A stretch of 64,000 nucleotides of DNA from an uncultured Bartonella sp. (GCA_946478665.1 CAMLCZ010000002.1:124001-188000), one strand, 5' to 3'. Shown: positions 20,920 to 33,477, numbered from the stretch's first letter. Notes: generated by a model from the letters alone, not told the origin. A program made the numbers and translations.

Positions 20920-22335
20920 CTAATGCTTCTTTTTATCTAATTCGGCCAATTCTTCTGGTAGCGCATATGCCCATTGCGTAATATTGCCTGCCCCAAGAAA
21001 CACAACATAATCACCCGGCTCTGCTATAGAGGCAACAATCGGTGCAATTTCCTTAGGATCTTCAATAAAACGGGCATCTCTATGACCGGCTGTTTTTATC
21101 CGATCGACCAATGCCTTTGAATTGACCCCTTCAATCGGATCTTCACCAGCAGCATAGACCGGCGCAACAAGAATAGTGTCTGCGTCATTGAAAGATGTTG
21201 CAAACTCATCAAACAAATCATGAAGTCTGGTATAGCGGTGCGGCTGCGCAATAGCAATTACGCGACCCTTAACGCTTTCACGCGCTGCCTTCAGGACAGC
21301 CTTGATTTCAACGGGATGGTGGCCGTAATCATCGAAAATTTCCACGCCATTCCAACTACCTGTATGCGTAAAACGCCGTTTCACACCCGAAAAATTTGCT
21401 AAGCCTTTAATAATAGCATCATCAGAAATGCCAAGTTCATGTGCAACTGCAATAGCAGCCGTAGCATTTAAAACATTGTGACGACCTGGCATTGGCAAGA
21501 CAAGATTTTTCATTTCAACAACTGCGCCAGTTTTGCGCGATCTTATCACCACATCAAAATGCGAATTTGCGCCTTCCATATGGTGGTTAATAAAACGAAC
21601 ATCCGCTTGAGGGTTAGAACCATAGGTAATAACACGCCGATCATCAATACGGCTTACCAATGCTTGCACCTCAGGATGGTCTAGGCACATAACACCGAAA
21701 CCATAAAACGGTACATTCTCAACAAATTGACGGAAGGCTTCCCGTTCAGTTTCAAAAGTACCATAATGGTCAAGATGTTCAGGATCGATATTGGTCACAA
21801 CCGCAACATCTGCTGGTAATTTCAAAAACGTGCCATCACTTTCATCGGCTTCTACAACCATCCAATCGCCACCACCCATGCGCGCATTGGTGCCATAGGC
21901 ATTGATGATGCCACCATTAATCACCATCGGGTCAAGATTGCCAGCTTCCAACAATGTTCCAATCATCGAAGTGGTTGTGGTTTTTCCATGGGTTCCGCCA
22001 ATAGCAATTGCCTGTTTAAAGCGCATCAATTCCGCCAGCATTTCAGCACGCCGAACGATTGGTAAATGCCGTTCTTTTGCGGCAACATATTCTGGATTTG
22101 TTGGGCGAATAGCTGTCGAAACAACAACCACTTCTGCCTGTCCGAGATTTTCTGCCTTATGCCCAACATGAACCGTGATGCCCTTTGCGCGCAAGCGCTC
22201 AACATTGGCATTATCAGCCTGATCTGACCCTTGAACCTTATACCCTAAATTATGGAGCACTTCGGCAATACCACTCATGCCTATACCGCCGATTCCAACA
22301 AAGTGGACAAGGCCAATACTCAATGGCATTTTCAT
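20920..22335 (-). CDS. murC: UDP-N-acetylmuramate--L-alanine ligase
   Basis: Adds the first amino acid, L-Ala, to UDP-MurNAc. It has the N-terminal Rossmann UDP-binding domain ([19 protein letters not shown]), the ATP-binding loop [14 protein letters not shown] near residues 113-126, the central ligase domain with EADESDGTF, and the C-terminal domain with [10 protein letters not shown]. At 471 residues it is normal. The start overlaps the murG end by 4 bp. Confidence 0.97.
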   Translation of the reverse strand: MKMPLSIGLVHFVGIGGIGMSGIAEVLHNLGYKVQGSDQADNANVERLRAKGITVHVGHKAENLGQAEVVVVSTAIRPTNPEYVAAKERHLPIVRRAEMLAELMRFKQAIAIGGTHGKTTTTSMIGTLLEAGNLDPMVINGGIINAYGTNARMGGGDWMVVEADESDGTFLKLPADVAVVTNIDPEHLDHYGTFETEREAFRQFVENVPFYGFGVMCLDHPEVQALVSRIDDRRVITYGSNPQADVRFINHHMEGANSHFDVVIRSRKTGAVVEMKNLVLPMPGRHNVLNATAAIAVAHELGISDDAIIKGLANFSGVKRRFTHTGSWNGVEIFDDYGHHPVEIKAVLKAARESVKGRVIAIAQPHRYTRLHDLFDEFATSFNDADTILVAPVYAAGEDPIEGVNSKALVDRIKTAGHRDARFIEDPKEIAPIVASIAEPGDYVVFLGAGNITQWAYALPEELAELDKKKH

Positions 22336-23456
22336 GAAGCTTCTCCTTTTTTAAATTCTTCTATTGTTTTTCCGGCAATTAATGCTTCGGCCAGATCTGC
22401 CAATTTTTTCGTGGCATCAATATGGCCAACAGATCGGGAAGCCGCAGCTTGGGTCGCCATTAATTCGGCATCTTTACAAGCAACTTCCAGCACTTTTGCC
22501 AGTTTTTCTGCACTTAATTCGCTTTGTTGAATAACCTTGACCCCACCGCTAGAAGCAAGTTTGGCTGCATTTGCCGCCTGATCGTGGTCGAGGGCATAAG
22601 GATAAGGTACCAATAAAGCCGGCCGACCAATGGCTGCAATTTCCGACACTGTTGATGCACCTGATCGGGCAATAATATAATTCGATTGCGCCATCCGATC
22701 TGGCATATCATCAAAAAATTCGGCTACTTCGGCTGTTATACCCATTTCCTTATAGGTGTTTTCTAAGGCAGCACGCTCTCCGCGCACCTGCTGGACAACA
22801 TGAAGACGTTTGCGCGTATCTTCGTCCAATAATGCAATGGCGCTGGGCACAACTTCTGAAAAATAAGATGCCCCCTGACTGCCGCCAAAAACAAGCAGAT
22901 GAAAAGGGTCATTTCCCTTTGATGGCTGATAGGATTGATAGGCTGCGCTAATCACCGCTTCCCGTACAGGATTACCGGTCACAACAATTTTTGCGGCAAA
23001 CGGCCCTTCGTCACTTAAAAAACCACCAGCAATTGCATTAACCCGACCAGCCATTGCTTTGTTGGCGCGCCCCATAACAGCATTTTGTTCATGAACAAAA
23101 GTTTTAATGCCAATGGATTGGGCAGCATAAAGCGGTGGCAGTGTTGGATATCCACCAAAACCACCAACCAAGACTGGTTTCAACCGACGGAACAGTTTGC
23201 GCGAGCCGCGCACACCTTTTAACAATTGCCATAATGTCTTTAACAGCGAAAAAGGATTTTTGCCGGTTATCGTTGCCGATGGAATGACATGAACATGATC
23301 GTCCTGAAAATGGCGCACAAACCGCCGCGCACGACTATCTGTTGCCAAATGAACATCATAGCCGCGTTTAACCAGCTCGCCTGCAAGTGCTTCTGCCGGA
23401 AAAAGGTGACCCCCTGTGCCACCAGCTACCAATACAATAACCTGTTTTTCTGTCAT
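22332..23456 (-). CDS. murG: UDP-GlcNAc:lipid I GlcNAc transferase
   Basis: Peripheral inner-membrane GT28 transferase converting lipid I to lipid II. The N-terminal glycine-rich loop is [18 protein letters not shown] (about 9-26), the hydrophobic membrane patch follows near 85-110 ([16 protein letters not shown]), and the C-terminal donor site includes [10 protein letters not shown] and [17 protein letters not shown]. The length is 374. It lies 1 bp from ftsW and overlaps murC by 4 bp. Confidence 0.96.
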   Translation of the reverse strand: MTEKQVIVLVAGGTGGHLFPAEALAGELVKRGYDVHLATDSRARRFVRHFQDDHVHVIPSATITGKNPFSLLKTLWQLLKGVRGSRKLFRRLKPVLVGGFGGYPTLPPLYAAQSIGIKTFVHEQNAVMGRANKAMAGRVNAIAGGFLSDEGPFAAKIVVTGNPVREAVISAAYQSYQPSKGNDPFHLLVFGGSQGASYFSEVVPSAIALLDEDTRKRLHVVQQVRGERAALENTYKEMGITAEVAEFFDDMPDRMAQSNYIIARSGASTVSEIAAIGRPALLVPYPYALDHDQAANAAKLASSGGVKVIQQSELSAEKLAKVLEVACKDAELMATQAAASRSVGHIDATKKLADLAEALIAGKTIEEFKKGEAS

Positions 23457-23457
23457 T

Positions 23458-24603
23458 TTATATCGCCGGCATAATAGTGGGCAAAGATGCTGAAAGTCTG
23501 GCTTCAGGACGTCTGCGCGTTAAACTTAGGAGAATACCCATTGAAATTGCGATTGCTACCATTGAAGACCCACCATAGGAAATAAATGGCAGGGTCATAC
23601 CTTTTGGCGGCATCAAATGCAGATTAACGGCCATATTAATCATGGATTGGCAACCAAATAAAATAGAAATACCTGCAATTGCAAAACGGGTAAATGAATC
23701 GCGTTCATTCATAGCTATTCGCATGGAGCGGATAACAATAAAAGCAAATAACGCAACGATTAACATACAAAGTATAATTCCGTATTCTTCAGCAGCGACT
23801 GAAAACACAAAGTCAGTATGGCTATCAGGCACAATCCGCTTGACGGTTCCTTCGCCTGGCCCCTGTCCCAACCAGCCACCATTTAAAATAGCTTCGCGCC
23901 CAACATCAACCTGAAATGTATCGCCCTCACCTGTTAAAAAGCCATTCACGCGTTCTTGCACGTGATGCACAAACATATAGGCACCAAAACCGCCAACAAC
24001 GGCAAGACCAATGAAAAAGACTATGATGATAATTGGCACACCAGCAAGGAAAAACAACCCGCCCCAAGTGGCGCTGATGAGCATCGTCTGCCCGATATCC
24101 GGCTCCATAACCAAAAGACAAGCACATGTTGCATAAAGTAGAATAGCAAGCGTAAAACCAGGTATACCGTTTTTCCTCGTTTTATCAGAAAACAGCCAAG
24201 CCGACATGACAACAAAGGCTGGTTTCATGAATTCAGATGCCTGTACCGATACGCCAAGCACGGAAATCCAGCGGCGTGATCCTTTCACTTCTGCTCCGAA
24301 CAAAAGCGTTGCAACCAGAAGAACGAGGGTAATAATCAGCAATACAGCACAAAACCGCCTAATATTGCGTGGCGTAAAAAATGATATGAACATCATTGTA
24401 AAAAGTGCCGGAAAACTGAAAATAATATGCCAGCGCACAAAATAAAAACTGTCAGCAATACCAATTTTGCTGGCAACGGTCGGACTTGCGGCAAAAGAAA
24501 GCATGATACCAAGCCCCATAAGCATCAGGCAAGCCGCCAAAATTGGGCGGTCTATCGTCCACCACCAATTGGCTATAGGTCCACGATCAGCACGAGAAAC
24601 CAT
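23458..24603 (-). CDS. ftsW: SEDS peptidoglycan polymerase FtsW
   Basis: Polytopic SEDS-family glycosyltransferase that polymerises septal peptidoglycan with FtsI. About ten hydrophobic segments are visible. The conserved catalytic-loop region appears as [26 protein letters not shown] (broken over two motifs, with the aspartate of DSHTDF), and the C-terminal signature is [17 protein letters not shown]. The 381 residues are normal. A hairpin in the 277-bp gap to murD suggests that this downstream half may be partly uncoupled from murD. Confidence 0.95.
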   Translation of the reverse strand: MVSRADRGPIANWWWTIDRPILAACLMLMGLGIMLSFAASPTVASKIGIADSFYFVRWHIIFSFPALFTMMFISFFTPRNIRRFCAVLLIITLVLLVATLLFGAEVKGSRRWISVLGVSVQASEFMKPAFVVMSAWLFSDKTRKNGIPGFTLAILLYATCACLLVMEPDIGQTMLISATWGGLFFLAGVPIIIIVFFIGLAVVGGFGAYMFVHHVQERVNGFLTGEGDTFQVDVGREAILNGGWLGQGPGEGTVKRIVPDSHTDFVFSVAAEEYGIILCMLIVALFAFIVIRSMRIAMNERDSFTRFAIAGISILFGCQSMINMAVNLHLMPPKGMTLPFISYGGSSMVAIAISMGILLSLTRRRPEARLSASLPTIMPAI

Positions 24604-24756
24604 GGTATACCTTTCTCTTTATGCAATAGAATGCAACCGTTTTCTATTTTACCGAAATTACAAACTACGCCGAAAAAGATTCTGGTTGGTTAACGCGCGC
24701 TAAACTTTTATCACGCGCAAACAAAAAATACATGCAAACTGGTTGCTAGAATAGCA

Positions 24757-24789
24757 ATAATGGCAACCACCTCAGATGATTGCCATTAT
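24757..24789 (-). terminator. Hairpin between murD and ftsW, possible attenuator
   Basis: A perfect 10-bp stem (ATAATGGCAA / TTGCCATTAT) with a 13-nt loop lies 90 nt past the murD stop on the minus strand. The sequence after it (TTGCTATTC) is only weakly T-rich, so termination would be partial at best. Confidence 0.45.
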
Positions 24790-24880
24790 CGTAAAGTTTT
24801 TATTCAATAAGCCTGATTAATACATTCTGCTTTATAACGCTTTAAATATGCTCAGAATAACGCCTTAAATTCGCTCAGAT

Positions 24881-26275
24881 CTATAATGCCTTGACAAGTG
24901 CCTTGAACGCATCCCCCCTTGCGCCGTAGTTTTTAAACTGGTCATAACTGGCACAAGCTGGAGATAATAGAACAGCAACTTCGCTTGCTTGGTCTTGCGC
25001 GGCATCAATAGCCGCTTCATGCACGGCTTTATCCAATGTGCCACACATGGAAATGGGAAAAGCATCACCAATGGTTCGCGCAAAGTCTTCTGCTGCATCA
25101 CCAATAAGATATGCTTTGCGTATTTTTGGAAAATAGTCTTTAAGGGCGGTAATACCACCCTCCTTTGCAAGGCCGCCAATAATCCAATAGATATGATCGA
25201 ATGTCGCCAAGGCTGGTGCTGATGCTTCGGCATTTGTGGCTTTACTGTCATCAACAAATAAAGCTTGCCCAATTTTACGCACGAGCTGCATACGGTGTGG
25301 CAAGCCTATGTAAGAGGCAAACATTTTTTGCAAATGATCGGAACTAATTTTTAGAATATCCAATGTTGCCAAGGCCATCAGGGCATTTTGCGCGTTATGG
25401 CGCCCTCTAAGAGAGTCAATTCCAGCCAGTGAAATACGTTTCTGCGCCTGATTATCTTTTACGCTATAGAGATCGCTATTTTGCGCATAATACCCGTTAT
25501 TATGTAGTATCTGGTCTTTTGACACGGGAATGACAGAATGTCCCTGTTTTACCAAGGTTTCATAAATCTCGCTTGTATCTTTATCGTCCAATGCGACAAG
25601 TGCCGTATCCGAACCTGCGACAAGCCGCTGTTTGATGGCGCAATAATGCGCATAAGTGCCGTGTCTATCAATATGATCGAGCGAAAGATTGAGTAGAATA
25701 CCTACAGTCGGATTGATGGAAGGTGTAAGGTCAATCTGGAATGAAGAACATTCAATAACATAGAATCTTCCCTTCCTGATTGGTTCCAGTGATAAAATGG
25801 CGGTTCCGATATTACCGCCCATCTGCGCATCTTGCCCTGCTTCCAACAACAAATGGTTGATAAGCGCAGTTGTGGTTGATTTGCCATTGGTTCCGGTAAT
25901 GGCGATAAATGGCACATCCGAACTTTTTAATCCATTTACCTCGATATAGTGATTTCTTTCTCGCACAAATAATTCGATATCGCCAATTACCTCTACACCG
26001 GCGCTTTTGGCGAGCTTAACAGACCAATGCGGTTCAGGATTGGTAAGTGGCACACCAGGGGCAAGAATAAGTGCAGAAACTTTTGACCAATTAATATTAT
26101 GCAGATCATCTGTCGGGATATTTTTTTCACGAGCCGTTTCCACGCCATGACTATTGTCATCCCATGCAATGACATTGGCACCACCGGCAATCAATGCCTC
26201 TGCCGTTGCTATACCTGAACCGCCAAGCCCCAAAAGAGCAACATTTTTACCTTTAAAAGATTCTACTTTAATCAT
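24881..26275 (-). CDS. murD: UDP-N-acetylmuramoyl-L-alanine--D-glutamate ligase
   Basis: Adds D-glutamate to UDP-MurNAc-L-Ala. The N-terminal Rossmann-like domain begins [18 protein letters not shown] (residues 10-27), the ATP loop is [13 protein letters not shown] near residues 125-137, and the carbamylated-lysine and C-terminal regions include [12 protein letters not shown] and [15 protein letters not shown]. The length of 464 is normal for Rhizobiales. It starts 4 bp after mraY. Confidence 0.96.
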   Translation of the reverse strand: MIKVESFKGKNVALLGLGGSGIATAEALIAGGANVIAWDDNSHGVETAREKNIPTDDLHNINWSKVSALILAPGVPLTNPEPHWSVKLAKSAGVEVIGDIELFVRERNHYIEVNGLKSSDVPFIAITGTNGKSTTTALINHLLLEAGQDAQMGGNIGTAILSLEPIRKGRFYVIECSSFQIDLTPSINPTVGILLNLSLDHIDRHGTYAHYCAIKQRLVAGSDTALVALDDKDTSEIYETLVKQGHSVIPVSKDQILHNNGYYAQNSDLYSVKDNQAQKRISLAGIDSLRGRHNAQNALMALATLDILKISSDHLQKMFASYIGLPHRMQLVRKIGQALFVDDSKATNAEASAPALATFDHIYWIIGGLAKEGGITALKDYFPKIRKAYLIGDAAEDFARTIGDAFPISMCGTLDKAVHEAAIDAAQDQASEVAVLLSPACASYDQFKNYGARGDAFKALVKAL

Positions 26276-26279
26276 TTTT

Positions 26280-27350
26280 TTATCTTAATTTCAGTGTTGA
26301 AAGGCCAATTAATGCCAATACGATTGAAATAATCCAGAACCGGATAACAACTTGACTTTCTGTCCAGCCCTTTTTCTCAAAATGGTGATGAATAGGTGCC
26401 ATAAGGAATACGCGCCTGCCGGTTTTCTTAAACCAAAAGACCTGAATAATAACGGACAAGGCTTCCATAACAAATAGGCCACCGATAACAGCAAGCACGA
26501 TTTCATGTTTTGTTGCAACAGCCACAGCCCCTAACATACCGCCCAATGCAAGTGATCCTGTGTCGCCCATAAATATTGCTGCTGGTGGCGCATTAAACCA
26601 CAAAAAGCCAAGACCAGCCCCCACAACAGCACCGAGTAGAACCGTTAATTCTCCCGCACCTGAAACATAATGGATTTGTAGATAATCAGCAAAATTGATA
26701 TTGCCTGACAAATAGGCAATCAACGCAAATGATGATGCCGCAACCATGACTGGAACAATTGCCAAACCATCTAATCCATCGGTAAAATTGACTGCATTGC
26801 CAGCACCCACCATGACAAAAGCTGCAAATGGTATAAAGAACCAGCCAAGATTGAATAGATAATCTTTGAGAAATGGAAGCGCCAATCCTGTTGATTCCGT
26901 ATGCATTATGACCAGAGATGCAATGGCTGCAATGATAAACTCCAAAGTCAGGCGCGCTTTTCCGGAAAAGCCCTTCTCTGTTTGTTTGGTCACTTTCAGA
27001 TAATCGTCATAAAACCCGATTGCTCCAAATGCCAACATAACAAGCAGGACAACCCAGAAATAAACGTTCAGCAGGTTACACCATAATAATGCCGAAACGA
27101 CAGTGCCGGTTAAGATCATCAGCCCACCCATTGTTGGGGTACCGGCTTTTTTGAAATGCGTTTGTGGTCCGTCTGCGCGTATTGGCTGCCCTTTTCCCTG
27201 ACGTACTTTTAACGATGCAATGATACTTGGACCGAATAAGAAAACAATCAGTCCCGATGTCAGTAACGCTGCACCGGTACGAAATGTAATATAACGGAAA
27301 ACACCAACTCCCGGCAAAATGTCGGTAAGCGATGAAAGAAACATCATCAT
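26280..27350 (-). CDS. mraY: Phospho-N-acetylmuramoyl-pentapeptide transferase
   Basis: Integral membrane enzyme joining phospho-MurNAc-pentapeptide to undecaprenyl phosphate to make lipid I. The start chosen is the ATG at 27350, one of three tandem ATGs, with AAGGG 10 nt upstream; it leaves 22 bp after murF and matches the family beginning (MMMFL ... FRYITFRTG). A longer frame from 27416 would overlap murF by 44 bp. Ten membrane segments, the aspartates in FYDDYLKV and [11 protein letters not shown], and the HHHFEKKGW loop are present. The length is 356. Confidence 0.95.
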   Translation of the reverse strand: MMMFLSSLTDILPGVGVFRYITFRTGAALLTSGLIVFLFGPSIIASLKVRQGKGQPIRADGPQTHFKKAGTPTMGGLMILTGTVVSALLWCNLLNVYFWVVLLVMLAFGAIGFYDDYLKVTKQTEKGFSGKARLTLEFIIAAIASLVIMHTESTGLALPFLKDYLFNLGWFFIPFAAFVMVGAGNAVNFTDGLDGLAIVPVMVAASSFALIAYLSGNINFADYLQIHYVSGAGELTVLLGAVVGAGLGFLWFNAPPAAIFMGDTGSLALGGMLGAVAVATKHEIVLAVIGGLFVMEALSVIIQVFWFKKTGRRVFLMAPIHHHFEKKGWTESQVVIRFWIISIVLALIGLSTLKLR

Positions 27351-27372
27351 TGCAGGAAAACCCTTTTCAAAA

Positions 27373-28794
27373 TTATGCAGAGATTGCCTTATAACGCTCG
27401 ATAAGAGCGGCGACAATACGAGAAGAATGGATACTATTTGACGATTTGACCATTATAACATCTCCTTGATGTATATCAGCCAAAACCAATGGCAATATCT
27501 CATCAACAGTTGTTTTATAATGGACCTTTAAACGCTGTGAAACCTCATCTGCCAAGTTTTTCATCTCGGATCCAACCAAATAGATCGGATTAACACCAGC
27601 AGAATAGATTGGTTCGGCAAGTTCGCGATGCAGCTTTTCACTATATTTTCCAAGCTCAAGCATATCACCCAATACGGCTATTCGTCTTCCCCTCGGCCCA
27701 ACATTGGCATCCCCCAATAAGCTAAGTGCGGCACGCATTGATGCTGGATTTGCATTATAGCTTTCATCAATAAGTGTAAATTCGCCACCTTTGGGAAGAG
27801 ATAGACGATATCTTGCCCCACGCCCATTTTCGGCAGAAAAATTGGCCAACGCCAAAGCAATATGGGCAATATCTGCCCCAACACAATCGCATGCGCCGAT
27901 AACAGCTAGGCTATTTTGCACAATATGGCGCCCAGGGGCTCCCACTTTTACCATGGCTTCTTCGTCACGGATTTTAACCGTCATGCAAGAACAGTCATTT
28001 TGCATATGCAATTTATCGAGCCGATAGTCTGCGAAATCGGCTTCACCAAAACTTCTGACCGTTTCAACACCACATTGTTTGGCCTTTTTCGCAAGATAAT
28101 CAAAAAATGCATCGTCGGCATTTAGCAATGCCGTTCCATTGTCCTCAACACCTTCAAAAATTTCAGCTTTGGCATCGGCAATTTCTTCAAGACTCGAAAA
28201 GAAACCAAAATGCACTGCCGCTATGCGCGTTATAATTGCGACATGAGGTCGTACCATTTTCACCAATGGTCGGATTTCTCCCGGGTGATTCATGCCAATT
28301 TCAAACACACCGTAATCTGTGTCTTCAGGCATACGTGCCAATGTTAATGGTACCCCCCAATGATTATTGAAGGATGCTGGATTTGCATGAACTTTCCCGA
28401 CCATGGACAAACAATGGCGCAAAGCTTCCTTGGTTGTGGTTTTACCAACAGATCCGGTAACGGCAATTATTTTTGCCCGTGAGCGCTGACGAGCAGCACA
28501 TCCCAATTGTCCAAGTGCATCAAGAACATCGTCAACAGCAATCATTGGTACATTGAGCTGTTCCAATGTTGCTTTTCGACTTTTCTCTATAATGAGAACA
28601 CCAGCACCATTTTCAATTGCTTTGGCGGCAAAATCATGACCATCAAATTTTTCACCCTTTATACAGAAGAAAATTTCGCTCGGCTGAACGGTGCGGCTAT
28701 CAATGGAAACACCACTATAGTTTTCTGGCAAATGACCAGATACTTCGCCTGCAAGAGCATCTACCAGTGCCTGTTTTGTCCATAAAGCAGCCAT
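27373..28794 (-). CDS. murF: UDP-MurNAc-tripeptide--D-alanyl-D-alanine ligase
   Basis: Adds D-Ala-D-Ala to finish the UDP-MurNAc pentapeptide. The ATP-binding loop is [17 protein letters not shown] near residue 110, with [10 protein letters not shown] and [15 protein letters not shown] as further Mur-ligase signatures. The 473 residues are normal. The start codon abuts the murE stop with no spacer, so the gene is translated from the same message. Confidence 0.96.
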   Translation of the reverse strand: MAALWTKQALVDALAGEVSGHLPENYSGVSIDSRTVQPSEIFFCIKGEKFDGHDFAAKAIENGAGVLIIEKSRKATLEQLNVPMIAVDDVLDALGQLGCAARQRSRAKIIAVTGSVGKTTTKEALRHCLSMVGKVHANPASFNNHWGVPLTLARMPEDTDYGVFEIGMNHPGEIRPLVKMVRPHVAIITRIAAVHFGFFSSLEEIADAKAEIFEGVEDNGTALLNADDAFFDYLAKKAKQCGVETVRSFGEADFADYRLDKLHMQNDCSCMTVKIRDEEAMVKVGAPGRHIVQNSLAVIGACDCVGADIAHIALALANFSAENGRGARYRLSLPKGGEFTLIDESYNANPASMRAALSLLGDANVGPRGRRIAVLGDMLELGKYSEKLHRELAEPIYSAGVNPIYLVGSEMKNLADEVSQRLKVHYKTTVDEILPLVLADIHQGDVIMVKSSNSIHSSRIVAALIERYKAISA

Positions 28795-30243
28795 TTACTT
28801 TATTCCTTCCAAGGCTGAAGTAATTTCCTGATGGTCTGAAAATGGGTGAACCTCTTGACCAATAATTTGGCCTTTTTCATGCCCTTTTCCGGCAACCACC
28901 AGTGTGTCACCTGCCTTAAGCAAAGATACCGCATATTGAATGGCTTCGCGCCTATTTCCAATTTCTATGGCATCAGGTGCTGCGGCCATAATTTCCTTAC
29001 GTATTTGTTCTGGCTGTTCTGTTCTTGGATTATCATCCGTTACAATCACTGTATCGGCAAATTTGGTTGCAATCTTGCCCATTAATGGGCGTTTTCCTTT
29101 GTCTCTGTCACCACCACAACCAAAGACAACAACAATTTTACCGCTGGTAAAAGGTCTGACCGATAATAAAACCTGTTCCAAAGCTTCAGGCTTATGGGCA
29201 TAATCAACATAGATTAGCGCATTATCTTTGGTTGACCCGACCAATTCCAAACGACCGGGCGCACCCTTTAAACGTTCTAACGCACGAAACACGGCTGCCG
29301 GTGATACACCCGTCGACAAAGCTAGCCCTGCTGCTACCAAAGCGTTTGAAACTTGAAAATCGCCGGCCAAAGGCAAAGCAAATTCGTAAACCGTGTCATC
29401 GACAATACAATCAACAAACTGCCGGTAACGTTCATGTTCAACATGGCGCAATTTGATAAAATGCCCCTTGCGCCCAACAGTCAATACTTTGCGATTTGAC
29501 CTTTTTACGTGCTCTATCGCCGCTTCGGAATATTTATCATCTGCAAAAATGATTGCCGGCGCATCTTTGGGCAATAGTGTATCGAACAAGCGCATTTTTG
29601 CTTTAAAATAATCTTCAACGGTCGGGTGGTAATCCATATGGTCGCGACCAAGATTGGTAAATGCCGCTCCCGCAAGTTTAATACCATCCAAACGGCATTG
29701 ATCGATACCATGCGAAGATGCTTCCATCGCAACATGGGTAACACCTTCATTTGCCAAGTCACACATAATTTGTTGCAACTTAACAGGATCGGGCGTTGTC
29801 AGTGAGCCATATTCATTTCGCGTCGGTGAAATAATTCCGACAGTGCCAACGCTCGCCGCCGCGAACCCTGACTCTTTCCAAATCTGCTGTGTAAATGAGG
29901 CAACAGATGTTTTACCGCTTGTGCCTGTTACAGCAACCACAGTATGCGGTTGCTTGCCATAAAAACGCGCTGCTGCCATCGCCAATTCGTGGCGTGCATT
30001 GGACACTTTGATGACTGGAATATTGACCGTATCCAACGACAAATCATGGTCGGTTAGAATTGCGCCTGCACCGCGGTTGATAGCATCTGATGCATATTTA
30101 CCGCCATCGCCCTGATTACCATGGAGTGCTACAAATAGATTGCCGGCTGAAACTTGTCGGGAATCGGCTGTTATGCCTGTAATATCGATTGAAGGTATAG
30201 GGGAATGCGAACCGCTATCGTTTATCAATTCATCAAGCTTCAT
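28795..30243 (-). CDS. murE: UDP-MurNAc-L-Ala-D-Glu--meso-diaminopimelate ligase
   Basis: Adds the third stem-peptide residue. The ATP loop is [15 protein letters not shown], followed by [16 protein letters not shown]. The specificity motif DNPR at residues 404-407 is the signature of meso-diaminopimelate rather than lysine. The C-terminal ligase domain ends with AGKGHEKGQ. At 482 residues it is full length. The gap to ftsI is only 19 bp. Confidence 0.96.
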   Translation of the reverse strand: MKLDELINDSGSHSPIPSIDITGITADSRQVSAGNLFVALHGNQGDGGKYASDAINRGAGAILTDHDLSLDTVNIPVIKVSNARHELAMAAARFYGKQPHTVVAVTGTSGKTSVASFTQQIWKESGFAAASVGTVGIISPTRNEYGSLTTPDPVKLQQIMCDLANEGVTHVAMEASSHGIDQCRLDGIKLAGAAFTNLGRDHMDYHPTVEDYFKAKMRLFDTLLPKDAPAIIFADDKYSEAAIEHVKRSNRKVLTVGRKGHFIKLRHVEHERYRQFVDCIVDDTVYEFALPLAGDFQVSNALVAAGLALSTGVSPAAVFRALERLKGAPGRLELVGSTKDNALIYVDYAHKPEALEQVLLSVRPFTSGKIVVVFGCGGDRDKGKRPLMGKIATKFADTVIVTDDNPRTEQPEQIRKEIMAAAPDAIEIGNRREAIQYAVSLLKAGDTLVVAGKGHEKGQIIGQEVHPFSDHQEITSALEGIK

Positions 30244-30262
30244 GCACCCACCTCTTTAAAAA

Positions 30263-32014
30263 TTAATCATTCAATGTTGTTTCCGGCAATTTCTGTCCAG
30301 CTGATGCGGCTAGAACAGGCATATATTCTTCTTTAAAATCTGGTGTGACACCAAGAAAAGTTGCTGATCGGCGAATAATATTGGCGACCATCGGGGCAGC
30401 ATTAAGACCAGCGGTTGCAGAAAATTTTCCTTCTTCAGGCTTTGGCTCGTCAATAATTGTTAATACGACATATTGCGGATTATCGATTGGAAATGACGCC
30501 AAAAATGCGTTGAAACGCTTATTCTTGGAGTATTTACCGTTTTCAACCTTTTCGGCTGTACCCGTTTTACCACCAACCCGATAGCCTTCTACTTTTGCAC
30601 GGCGCCCTGAACCAATATCGCCGTTCAATTTATAGAGATAGCGCATATCTTGACTTGTACGCTCGGCAACCACACGCTTTGCGTGTTCCATGGCTTCCTG
30701 TTCATTACGCTTTAAAAAAGTAGGTTCAATAAGAAAACCGCCATTCATCAAAGCACTTGCCCCAACGGCTGTTTGCAATGGAGTGGTCATCATACCATGA
30801 CCAAAAGCTATTGTCATAGAGTTAACCGACTTCCAACGTTTTGGCTCAACGGGACGAGCGATTTCTGGAAGCTCTGTCGTCATACGGTCCAATAGTCCCA
30901 TTCTTTTCAGGAACTCTCTATGACCATCGATGCCGACTGTCAGTGCTTCTTTTGCCGAACCGATATTGGACGAAAAAATAAAAACTTCCCAAGCCGTCAA
31001 TGGACGATATTTACCGTGGAAATCCTTGATGAAGTGGCCGCGCCCTGCTGCAAGCGGTTTAGACGCATCAATCATGCTGTTAAGCTGAAATTTGCCGGAA
31101 TCCAAAGCCATTGCTGTGGTAAAACTCTTAATGGTGGATCCCATTTCAAATGTACCAGCTGTCATACGGTTCAAGCGGTCTTTTTTCAGTGCATCAACTG
31201 GATTATTAGGATCGAAATCTGGCATTGATGCCATTGCCAGAACTTCACCAGTGTGAATATTGATGACAACCGCACCTGCTGCAATAGCCTGATATTTTTG
31301 CATTGCATCAACAAGCTCTTCACGAACAATAGCCTGCACACGAATATCAATGGATAATTTCACCGGCTCCAACGACGATTCATCGGCAAGGCCAGCGGCG
31401 CGCAAATCGCTCAAACCAGCATTATCGATATATTTTTCCATGCCAGCTGTGCCCTGATTGTCAACATTCACCATACCGAGAATATGAGATGCTGTTGGGC
31501 CACCTGGATAAAAACGTCGTGTTTCTGTCCGAAAACCGACACCTGGAATACCCAATGCCATGATCTGTTCTCTTTGGCTGGGCGTTAAACCACGCTGTAT
31601 CCAAGCAAAACCAGATTTACTTTTCAGCTTACGATAAGTTCCCTGCCAATCAAGATTGGGCAAAACATTAGAAATAAGCTCTATTGTTTCGTTAGCATCA
31701 ATAATGCGACGAGGTTCGGCAAAAAGCGAATAGGTTTTTAAATCCGTTGCCAGCAAACGACCATTGCGATCAAGTATGTCCGGTCGCGCAGCCGATTGCT
31801 GAACAGCAGGGCCACTGGCTTCTTCTATTTGCCCACCTTCAATACCGAAATATACTAACCTTGCGAAAATAACCGAATAAACGCATAAAAAACAGAAAAT
31901 GATAATGGCCAACCGATGGCGTGACCGACGCGACCGGTATTCCTCTTTCTGCAACTCGGCATATTTTGTTAATGGAGCTTTATTCTTTCGCCCTAAAAAT
32001 GGAATAAACCTCAT
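30263..32014 (-). CDS. ftsI: Septal peptidoglycan transpeptidase FtsI (PBP3)
   Basis: Class B penicillin-binding protein crosslinking septal peptidoglycan together with FtsW. A basic N-terminus and one membrane anchor (about residues 35-55) precede the pedestal domain. The transpeptidase domain carries S293-T-I-K296, SSN at 348-350 and KTG at 483-485, so the active site is intact. The length is 583. The start overlaps ftsL by 4 bp. Confidence 0.96.
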   Translation of the reverse strand: MRFIPFLGRKNKAPLTKYAELQKEEYRSRRSRHRLAIIIFCFLCVYSVIFARLVYFGIEGGQIEEASGPAVQQSAARPDILDRNGRLLATDLKTYSLFAEPRRIIDANETIELISNVLPNLDWQGTYRKLKSKSGFAWIQRGLTPSQREQIMALGIPGVGFRTETRRFYPGGPTASHILGMVNVDNQGTAGMEKYIDNAGLSDLRAAGLADESSLEPVKLSIDIRVQAIVREELVDAMQKYQAIAAGAVVINIHTGEVLAMASMPDFDPNNPVDALKKDRLNRMTAGTFEMGSTIKSFTTAMALDSGKFQLNSMIDASKPLAAGRGHFIKDFHGKYRPLTAWEVFIFSSNIGSAKEALTVGIDGHREFLKRMGLLDRMTTELPEIARPVEPKRWKSVNSMTIAFGHGMMTTPLQTAVGASALMNGGFLIEPTFLKRNEQEAMEHAKRVVAERTSQDMRYLYKLNGDIGSGRRAKVEGYRVGGKTGTAEKVENGKYSKNKRFNAFLASFPIDNPQYVVLTIIDEPKPEEGKFSATAGLNAAPMVANIIRRSATFLGVTPDFKEEYMPVLAASAGQKLPETTLND

Positions 32015-32418
32015 GGACGAACACTCCCTGTTGAAAAATTATCAACAGTTGTGTTGCCATTGCGTGCAAGCAGCGAATTGTTTTCTTCCAGCTCATTATC
32101 CTTGATAATATTCTGGATTTGATCTGGTAAACGATCAGGAATGTCTTTCAACTTAACAATCTGGCGCGCTTCTGTCACTTGCAAGCCAAGCTGATCTTGA
32201 TACCGCGTTGCCAAAACCTGCATGCGTTCCGGTTCAATCATCATCGCCCATTCGGCATGAAGCAAATTGATGGTATTTTTTTCCGCAATAATTTGTCGTT
32301 CGATACGATGGACATCCCCAATACGCTTTTGTGCATCATATTTTACTTTATAGGTAAGACCTGCTGCACAAATCATAATGGCTACCAAAATCATATCAAA
32401 CGTACGAAATACTGTCAT
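32011..32418 (-). CDS. ftsL: Cell division protein FtsL
   Basis: Small bitopic divisome protein, 135 residues. A short cytoplasmic N-terminus and a transmembrane helix (about residues 7-25) are followed by a coiled coil (VHRIERQIIAEKNTINLLHAE split near 37-57) with the alphaproteobacterial motif LHAEWAMMIEPERM. It overlaps both neighbours by 4 bp (rsmH upstream, ftsI downstream), which fixes its identity along with the motif. Confidence 0.93.
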   Translation of the reverse strand: MTVFRTFDMILVAIMICAAGLTYKVKYDAQKRIGDVHRIERQIIAEKNTINLLHAEWAMMIEPERMQVLATRYQDQLGLQVTEARQIVKLKDIPDRLPDQIQNIIKDNELEENNSLLARNGNTTVDNFSTGSVRP

Positions 32419-33422
32419 TTTCTAACACCATTAAAGCGAGAGATACTAGGAAGACCAAATATCGTTAAATCATCATCCATAGCTGGAACATCGGTACGAA
32501 CCCCCACACGCAATCTGGCTGATCGGGAACGGGGATTGTTTTGTAACTCTTCTTCGTCAGCCGTAACACCACCCTTGAACAACAATTTAAATGTTGGTTG
32601 TTGGGAAGATAATTCTGGTAAATATCGTGAACCACCATTTACACCTGAACGTGACGTGAAAAACCGTTTCACCATACGATCTTCCAATGAATGGAAAGTT
32701 ACCACGCCAAGTCTTCCACCAGCTTTTAAAATACGTTCAGCCGCAATGAGCGCACAAGCAAGTTCACCCAATTCGTCGTTAACGTAAATACGCAATGCCT
32801 GAAACACGCGTGTGGCGGGGTGGATATGATCGCCAGGTTTGCGCCCAACCAAAGTCTCGATAGCATCTGCCAGATCAGAAGTGCGCAAAAATGGCTTAGT
32901 TTGTCGCTTTTCGTCAATCATTCGTGCAATACGCGCGGCGTGACGTTCTTCACCGAGCAATCCAAAAATGCGCGTTAAATCACTCACCTTCATTTCGTTG
33001 ACGACATCGGCAGCCGTAAAACCCGACTGCGCCATGCGCATATCCAATGGACCGTCCTTTTGAAACGAAAATCCCCGTTCGGCTTCATCAATTTGCATTG
33101 ATGAAACACCAATATCCAGAATGACCCCGTCGACAGGCTCATCAACAACTTGATCCAGATTTGAAAACTCTGTCTCAATAAGCTTCAACCGCGGCGCATA
33201 ATGCTTTTCCATCAATCGACCATCGCGGATAGCTTCCGGATCGCGGTCAAGCGCGATAACGTTTGCACCTTCTTCCAACATGGCGCGCGTATATCCACCA
33301 GCACCGAATGTACCGTCAATAATGGTTGCACCGTTTAGCGGTGCCATTCCATTTAAAACCGGTTGCAACAAAACGGGTATGTGACGTTTGTTGTTGAAAT
33401 CTTGGGCAGTCAACATTGTCAT
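32415..33422 (-). CDS. rsmH: 16S rRNA (cytosine1402-N4)-methyltransferase
   Basis: SAM-dependent methyltransferase (formerly MraW) acting on C1402 in the ribosomal P site, and normally the second gene of the dcw cluster. HIPVLLQPVLNGM is followed by the SAM motif DGTFGAGGYT around residues 36-45, and later DIGVSSMQIDEAERGFSF and TFHSLEDRMVKRFF. The length is 335. A start two codons downstream (33416) is also possible. The expected upstream mraZ is absent; mntH lies there instead. Confidence 0.96.
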   Translation of the reverse strand: MTMLTAQDFNNKRHIPVLLQPVLNGMAPLNGATIIDGTFGAGGYTRAMLEEGANVIALDRDPEAIRDGRLMEKHYAPRLKLIETEFSNLDQVVDEPVDGVILDIGVSSMQIDEAERGFSFQKDGPLDMRMAQSGFTAADVVNEMKVSDLTRIFGLLGEERHAARIARMIDEKRQTKPFLRTSDLADAIETLVGRKPGDHIHPATRVFQALRIYVNDELGELACALIAAERILKAGGRLGVVTFHSLEDRMVKRFFTSRSGVNGGSRYLPELSSQQPTFKLLFKGGVTADEEELQNNPRSRSARLRVGVRTDVPAMDDDLTIFGLPSISRFNGVRK

Positions 33423-33477
33423 CTTTACGCTACATGGTCCGAAATCTGTTACAAATACATTAGCAACAGAAGCTTAT